From NCBI GenBank assembly GCA_028689205.1, contig JAQTWP010000009.1:1-32241 (forward strand): a stretch of DNA of 32,241 nucleotides, written 5' to 3'. A program made the translations under genes and the position numbers. Under the pieces are notes generated by a model that was given only the letters and a program-made list of their open reading frames with translations, was not told the DNA's origin and ran no database searches. This DNA comes from Candidatus Altimarinota bacterium. Lineage in GTDB: Bacteria; Patescibacteriota; Gracilibacteria; BD1-5; UBA2023. Below are positions 27,167-32,241 of the stretch, piece after piece; position 1 is the first letter of the stretch; each line of letters begins with the position of its first letter.

Positions 27167-27205
27167 ATCACTAAAAAATTTAATAACAATTAATAAATAT
27201 AATAT

Positions 27206-27436
27206 ATGAATTCAATCTTAGATATTTTAAAAATTATAGAAATAGTATTTGGTGTTCTTCTATCAATTGTAATACTAGTTCAACCTAAAAAAAGCAGTCT
27301 TAATCTAACAACTTTTGGTAATGAAGGAGGTTGAAAATTCGAAAGAAGATGACCAGAAAAAACTCTTCATAATCTCACAATCTGACTTAGTGCATTATTC
27401 ATAATAACTAGTCTTGCATATTTTTTTGTTGCATAA
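27206..27436 (+). CDS. secG: SecG, preprotein translocase subunit
   Basis: 76 residues, normal for SecG, the small two-helix partner of SecYE. Seen: first helix IVFGVLLSIVILVQPKKSS with the conserved V-Q, FGNEGG-K-F segment, R-R-G-P-E-K-T-L-H-N-L-T, and a second helix ALFIITSLAYFFVA. TGA supplies Gly in GGG, RGPEK and IGLSA. Confidence 0.9.
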
Positions 27437-27477
27437 AATAAATAAAAAGAACTCAATTTCATTTTTAAAATTTAATT

Positions 27478-29622
27478 ATGTCCATATTTAAACAAGTAAA
27501 AAAATATTTACTTTTACTTTCAATATTCTTTAGTATTACTATTACAGCTCATCTTGTTTACGTTTATCTTTATGATGGTGCTACCAAATTCCCTGTTGTA
27601 TGATGAACGCTTAGTGTTGGATTCGTATGAGACGTTCCTAGTATTAATCCTTTTGAATTTTCGCAAAATCCTTCAAATGATTATATTTTGAAGTTTTTGT
27701 ACAAATCACTTCTAAGATATGATATTACAACTCGTAGAATGGAATGAGATCTTGCGAATTGTGATTTGTGAAAAGATTTTTCAAAGATTAAATGTTTTAT
27801 CAATTCCGATAACTTATGGAGCGATTGAACACCAATTACAAAAGAAGATGTACTTAGTACATATAAAGCAATCAAAGAAACTGATATAAATAAACCCCTT
27901 AAACAAATACTAAGTTCAATAGATATTACCGATAAAGGTGATTACATTGAATTTTCTTCTACTAATGCTGATGTTTTACTTCTGGATGCTTTTGCTATTC
28001 CAATTGTCAAAAAATCTCAGCTTGATATGATATTATGATGAGAATCCAATGATACTAATGTAATAACTTCTGGTCCTTATATTTTTGGACAAAAGGAATT
28101 TGATTCAAAATACAATATCAAAAAAGTTACTATATTCAGAAGAGAAACCTGAACAAAAGATATTTACATATCAAAATATATATTCAAATTCTTCTGAGAT
28201 TCTAATTCATTATTAAAGAATGAAGATTCACTTAATATAATTTTTGAAGATTCTAACACTAAGAAACTTTTTGTTTCTCCAAGATTTTTAAGTTATAATT
28301 ATAATCTTCCTCAGTACGTTTGATTGTTTTTGAATACTGAAAAAATGATAAATACTGATTTAAGAAAATTCTTAGTATTTCAGCTTGATAATGCTAATTA
28401 TACAGAACTATACTGAAAAAATCTATGACAAGTTGTTTATAATCCATTTTTTACGAAAGAGAAAATAACTCCAGAATTAACTAACAAAAACATTGTATCA
28501 ATTCTTAATTCTCTATGATTTTTCAAAAAAGAAGTTCTTTCTTCTAATTTAGAAAAAAAATATGAGGAAATGCTCAAGCCTCAAAAAACATCAGTTTGAA
28601 TACCTTCTAGTTCTTATTTTACAACTCCTTCAAATAAGAAAATAAGCTTTATATCAAATCTAACTGAACTTCTTATCTCTTGAAATGTGCCAGCTTGAGT
28701 TGAATGAGTTTATATTGATGACTACAAATTAAGTTCTTTTATTCCATGAAATACCAAATTCTATTTTAGAGCAAAAAAGGAATTCGGAACTCTTAAGCCT
28801 TGAATAAATAATTATTCCCTTAGTTTTGAGATTGCTTGAAAAAAAGTTAAAAAAGAAACTATTACAGTATATGCTTATGAAAAACAAGCTGACCTTGATA
28901 ATAAAAAACAAGAAATTCTTGATTCTTTATCAAAAAGCAAAGAATTAACCCAAGTAGAAAAAGATAAAATATCTCAGGAAAAGAAAGATGAATTAGCTAA
29001 ATTAAGTGCTTTGGATTCAATTTATTACTATGATAAAAATCTGGATAAATTCAATCTCAGTCTTGAATATTCTAATAGTTGACCGTTATTTGTATCTATT
29101 GCAGAAAAGATAAAAAATGAATTAATGCTCCTTTGAATATCAGTAAATATAAAACCAGCTGATCAAGCTAGAATGGAAGAAATAATCAACAAATGAACAA
29201 AGAGCTATGATATGTTATTAACTTGAGTTAATAATTGATTATATTATTATAATATTTCTCCTTTTTTCCACTCATGACAAGCTAAACAATGATTTAATTT
29301 TTCAAAATTGAAGAATGTGCCTTTGGATTTATTACTAGAAAAATTAAAATCTTCAACTCTTACAGAATGAAAACTTGCAGATATAGAAAAAGAATCTCTA
29401 GAAGTAATCGGAAGAGAAGCGGTTGTCAAAACTTTCTATAGTCCATATTCTGTGTTCTATATTGATAAAAACATTAAGAATGTAGAAAATACTTCTATGC
29501 TTCCATATGCTTATTATTCATATGAAACAATTAAAAATTCATATATAAAAGAGGATGCTGTAATTGATTTTACTAAGAAAAATGCTTGAAACTTTTTTGT
29601 TTGGATTAAAAAATATTTTTAG
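27478..29622 (+). CDS. ABC-type solute-binding protein, family 5
   Basis: 714 residues with one N-terminal membrane segment (LLLLSIFFSITITAHLVYVY), so probably anchored outside the membrane. Family 5 (peptide/nickel) features: VGGTLSVGFVGDVPSINPF, then YILKFLYKSLLRYD, CFINSDNLWSDGTPITKEDV (the classic W-x-D-G-x-P-x-T-x-x-D-V), and LRKFLVFQLD. Two additions to the usual plan: an Ig-like middle part and a Lys/Glu coiled-coil stretch (about 466-510). No permease or ATPase genes are in the window. It may supply peptides, or act as a surface protein. Confidence 0.88.
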
Positions 29623-29625
29623 TTT

Positions 29626-30537
29626 ATGAAATCAAACATTGTATTACCTTCATTTGATATAGCAAATCACGCCAGCGTAATTAAAAAATTTAATTTTATA
29701 CCTTCCTTATTTTCAACTATTTATTTAAGTGTAATTGTTCTTTATCAAGTTGCATATAGTTATATAATTCTTTTCCAGAAAAAAGATGAGTTTTTCTGAC
29801 TTGTAATTAATTTTTTTCATCAATGATATTTTATAGAAGTTGTAATCTGAATAATAATATGATTTTTATTATATTTGTTATTACAGCCAGTTGCAGAAGC
29901 ATGAGTTATAACTTTAATAGAAAGCTATTCAAAGAAAGATGAATGAAAATATAGAGTATCTCAAGGATTTTCACAATGAATACTTAATTTTTTACCACTT
30001 TTTGAATACCATAATTTTATGTGACTTTTTAGATTATTATCTATAGTTACATTTTATTTTTTGCTTCTAAGAGTATTCGGTCAAGATTATGCCATTATTA
30101 TTAGTATAATATTATTTCTATATCTTCTTTTTGCCATTCTTGTTAATCTTCTTTTTGCATATACAAAATTCTTCATTATTTTTGAAAAGAAACACGTTTT
30201 CGAGGCAATAAGCCTTTCAACTCAAATGACTTTAACCAACCTAGATATTACAGGTAAATTATACTACACACTTTTTTTGGTTTATGCTAGAGTTTTTATA
30301 ACAATAATTATTTTCACTATTTTCCCTATAATATTTTCTGCCTTATTTTCTTATATAACTTCCCAGATTTTATTTGTGATTTGAGCATGAATATTATGAA
30401 TTTTCTTCTTGGTTTTCTTAATTATTATCTCTCACCTTAATTCAGTATTAGAAATATTCGTAGAAGCCCTTTGGTATAATGCATATATGGAAAATATGAA
30501 AACATTTGATTTTAAGAAAGAAAAAGACAAAAAATAA
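29626..30537 (+). CDS. Multi-pass membrane protein of unknown function
   Basis: 303 residues with about six hydrophobic segments and a charged C-terminus (FDFKKEKDKK). No specific family recognised, though 'ALWYNAYMENM' near the end and the layout recall the glycerophosphoryl-diester/DUF-type 'membrane domain' proteins. It starts three bases after the solute-binding protein's stop, so the two are coupled and could work together. Confidence 0.7.
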
Positions 30538-30544
30538 AATAAAT

Positions 30545-30628
30545 TTTACAAATTAATATTATTATCTATAATAAAGCAATCCTGTGAGACAACTTTCCTC
30601 CTTTACGTTGTCTTCAGGTGTTTTTTTT
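30545..30628 (+). ncRNA. Small hairpin RNA with anti-Shine-Dalgarno-like loop
   Basis: Own promoter TTTACA (30545-30550), 16 bases, perfect TATAAT (30567-30572). The expected start near 30579 leads straight into a 12-bp hairpin (one bulge) at 30581-30618, then eight T. The 13-base loop TTTCCTCCTTTAC contains CCTCCTTTA, the sequence of the 16S rRNA 3' tail. The transcript would be about 50 nt. It may alternatively be just the terminator of the membrane-protein operon ending at 30537, with the promoter-like boxes arising by chance in AT-rich DNA. Confidence 0.55.
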
Positions 30629-30643
30629 GTCAAAAATATTAAG

Positions 30644-30679
30644 AATCAAAAAAAGTCTATTTCTAGACTTTTTTTGATT
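30644..30679. terminator. Bidirectional terminator after the DEAD-box gene
   Basis: A perfect 16-bp stem (AATCAAAAAAAGTCTA and its complement) with a 4-base loop, giving T-runs on both strands; eight bases beyond the helicase stop. Confidence 0.88.
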
Positions 30680-30686
30680 TATTGAA

Positions 30687-31931
30687 TTATCTTCTGAAAC
30701 TTCTTTGTCTATCTGATCAGGTATTATTCCTTGGAGATGAGAAATTCCTTTGTTGAGTAGGTTTTTTGGGTGCTGGCTTTGAATCTAGTGCTAATCTTAC
30801 GGCGAATGGGTGATTTTCTTCAACATCAAGCTTCCTTCAAATCAGTTTCTGTATATCTTGCAAATACCCAACTTCTTCTTGGTCACAGAATGAAAGTGCT
30901 GTACCATTAAGTCAAGCTCTTCAAGTACGTCCAATTCTATGAACATATGTTTCTGATTCGTTCGGAAGTTCGTAATTAATTACATGAGAAAGATTATCAA
31001 CATCAATTCCACGAGCAGCAATATCAGTAGCAATTAATACTCTTGTTTGTCCAGATTTGAAGTTATTAAGCGCTCTTTGACGAGCATTTTGAGATTTGTT
31101 TCCATGAATTGCTTCAGCTACTACTCACACTTTTTCAAGATCTTTTACAACTCTATCTGCTCAATGTTTCGTACGAGTAAAAACTAGTACAGATGCAATT
31201 TCTTTATTTTTTAGAAGATGTGCTAGAAGAAGTTTTTTATCATTTTTCTTCACCAAATATATTGCCTGTTTTACTGTATCGGCAGTTGATGAAACTGGAG
31301 CAACTACTATTTTTATAGGATTAACCAGAATTGAATCTGCAAGAGATGCGATTTCTTTTGGCATTGTAGCAGAAAAAAACAAAGTTTGTTTTTTGGCAGG
31401 AAGTTTTGCTAGGACTTTTTTTACATCATTAATGAATCACATATTAAGCATTCTATCTGCTTCATCCAATATAAAAATCTCAACGTATTTTAGATTAACG
31501 TATCATTGACTCATAAGATCAAGTAATCTTCCTGGAGTTGCAACTAGAATATCAATTCCTTTCCTAAGTTTATCAACTTGGGAGAATTGTGAAACTCAAC
31601 CAAATATTACAGCGTGACGTAAGTTGAGATTGTTACCGTATGCAGTGAAACTTTCTTCAATCTGAATAGCAAGTTCACGAGTTGGAGTTAGAATAAGTGA
31701 TTTGATTGTACGAGGAGTATTACTTAATTCTCTTTCGCGAGATAGAAGTTGAAGAGTAGGTATTGCAAAAGCTGCAGTCTTACCTGTACCAGTTTGAGCA
31801 GAACCCAGAACATCTCTTCATTCAAGTATATGAGGTATTGCTTTTTCTTGAATGGGAGTTGGACTTTTGTATCATTCCCTTTCAAGGGCTTTCAAAATAG
31901 GACTAATTAAATTTAGATCTGTAAATAACAT
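30687..31931 (-). CDS. DEAD-box ATP-dependent RNA helicase
   Basis: 414 residues. Such helicases (RhlE/DeaD group) unwind RNA in ribosome assembly and decay. Motifs in order: Q motif (GYKSPTPIQ), motif [10 protein letters not shown] (44-52), PTRELA, TPGR, DEAD at 156-159, SAT (187-189), VFTRTK, then [12 protein letters not shown] and [15 protein letters not shown] supplies several motif glycines, including the second Gly of HRIGRTGRAG. The short basic C-terminus ([11 protein letters not shown]...RQRSFRR) would add RNA binding. It probably cooperates with RNase J in RNA turnover, an inference. Confidence 0.95.
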
Positions 31932-32094
31932 TAATGTGGTATATGAAAAAATATATTCTTTTATAAAAGAAGTGCATTATATTGAAAAAAGACGTTTTGT
32001 CACAAAATAATTCATATTTTCCTAATATAAAAAAAGAAAAAACTCTTCCAGTATAACCTAGAAGAGTTTAATATTAAACAATAACTTAACAATT
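31932..32094. terminator. Intergenic region with terminator
   Basis: AAACTCTTC (32040-32048) and GAAGAGTTT (32061-32069) form the terminator of the minus-strand regulator gene ending at 32095; the U side faces the helicase leader. Confidence 0.7.
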
Positions 32095-32241
32095 TTATGC
32101 TATCATAGCAAAATCTTTATTCTCGCTCATAAATAAATATTGTCTTCCTTTGAATAAAAGAAATCCTTCATTCCTAAGAATAGTCATTTGTCTTGTAACT
32201 GTTTCTCGGCTCAAATTACAAAAATCAGCAAGTTCTTGATG
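32095..32241 (-). CDS. Crp/Fnr-type transcription regulator, C-terminal part
   Basis: Only the last 48 residues are in the window. They carry the winged helix of Crp/Fnr proteins: HQELADFCNLSRETVTRQMTILRNEGFL, with the recognition-helix pattern S-R-E-T-V-T-R, then KGRQYLFM. The Arg of SRET is a CGA codon, which argues that CGA still means Arg in this genome. The cAMP- or cofactor-binding domain lies outside the window, so the effector is unknown. Confidence 0.85.
   Translation of the reverse strand, partial: HQELADFCNLSRETVTRQMTILRNEGFLLFKGRQYLFMSENKDFAMIA

Noticed and set aside
1-32241. CRISPR arrays and rRNA genes.
   Set aside because: No regularly spaced repeats with unique spacers and no rRNA sequence blocks were seen; the tandem repeat at 8624 has no spacers.

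Overview
This window comes from a bacterium that reads UGA as glycine (genetic code 25), and probably belongs to the Absconditabacteria (SR1) or Gracilibacteria group of the Candidate Phyla Radiation. The DNA is very AT-rich. Almost every real gene contains many in-frame TGA codons and ends only in TAA or TAG. TGA falls on glycines that family motifs require: the SufC Walker A loop and SGGE signature, the HELGH zinc motif of a metallopeptidase, and the GGT motif of an AbiEii-type nucleotidyltransferase. A standard-code reading breaks these genes into fragments, so gene limits here were derived by reading TGA as Gly.

Layout. 1-4700: the 5' part of a U32-family peptidase (minus strand), then a BRO/DinD-like protein, a membrane-anchored alpha/beta hydrolase and an AbiEi/AbiEii-type toxin-antitoxin pair. 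4700-5570: two near-identical minus-strand tRNA genes with anticodon CCG flank a small membrane-anchored surface-type protein. 5639-7404: exonuclease III and an unknown protein. 7504-12894: a SUF iron-sulfur locus (sufC, sufB, a short sufD-like gene, sufS, a sufU/nifU-like gene). It has a palindromic candidate operator, interspersed palindromic repeats, and two such repeats inside the sufS reading frame. 12895-14254: no protein gene, but a 141-nt rod-like RNA candidate and a multi-hairpin RNA candidate ending in a terminator. 14255-18059: two exported proteins (RlpA-like barrel, beta-propeller). 18216-19728: an inverted-repeat-bounded segment with a frameshifted membrane gene and a KilA-N gene, followed by an integron attC-like site in GC-richer DNA. 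19831-20596: ribosomal protein L31 and tRNA-Leu, -Tyr and -Thr on the minus strand. 20637-21252: two small paralogous genes with strong Shine-Dalgarno sequences and no TGA codons. 21286-26622 (minus): RNase J, a metallopeptidase, and an operon of four small pilin-like (type IV secretion-like) membrane proteins. 26783-30537 (plus): a holin-IV/YvlD-like protein, SecG, an ABC-type solute-binding protein and a multi-pass membrane protein. 30545-30628: a tiny promoter-hairpin-U-tract RNA whose loop carries an anti-Shine-Dalgarno-like sequence. 30687-32241 (minus): a DEAD-box RNA helicase and the C-terminus of a Crp/Fnr-type regulator.

How it fits together. The suf genes form a compact Fe-S assembly module that looks reduced: SufD is short and the SufU-like protein has lost two of its three ligand cysteines. 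The exported proteins, pilin-like operon, SecG and solute-binding protein suit a host-attached, nutrient-scavenging small cell. The BRO, AbiE, KilA-N and attC pieces mark phage or mobile input. Protein-family calls come from motifs read by eye; no database search was run.
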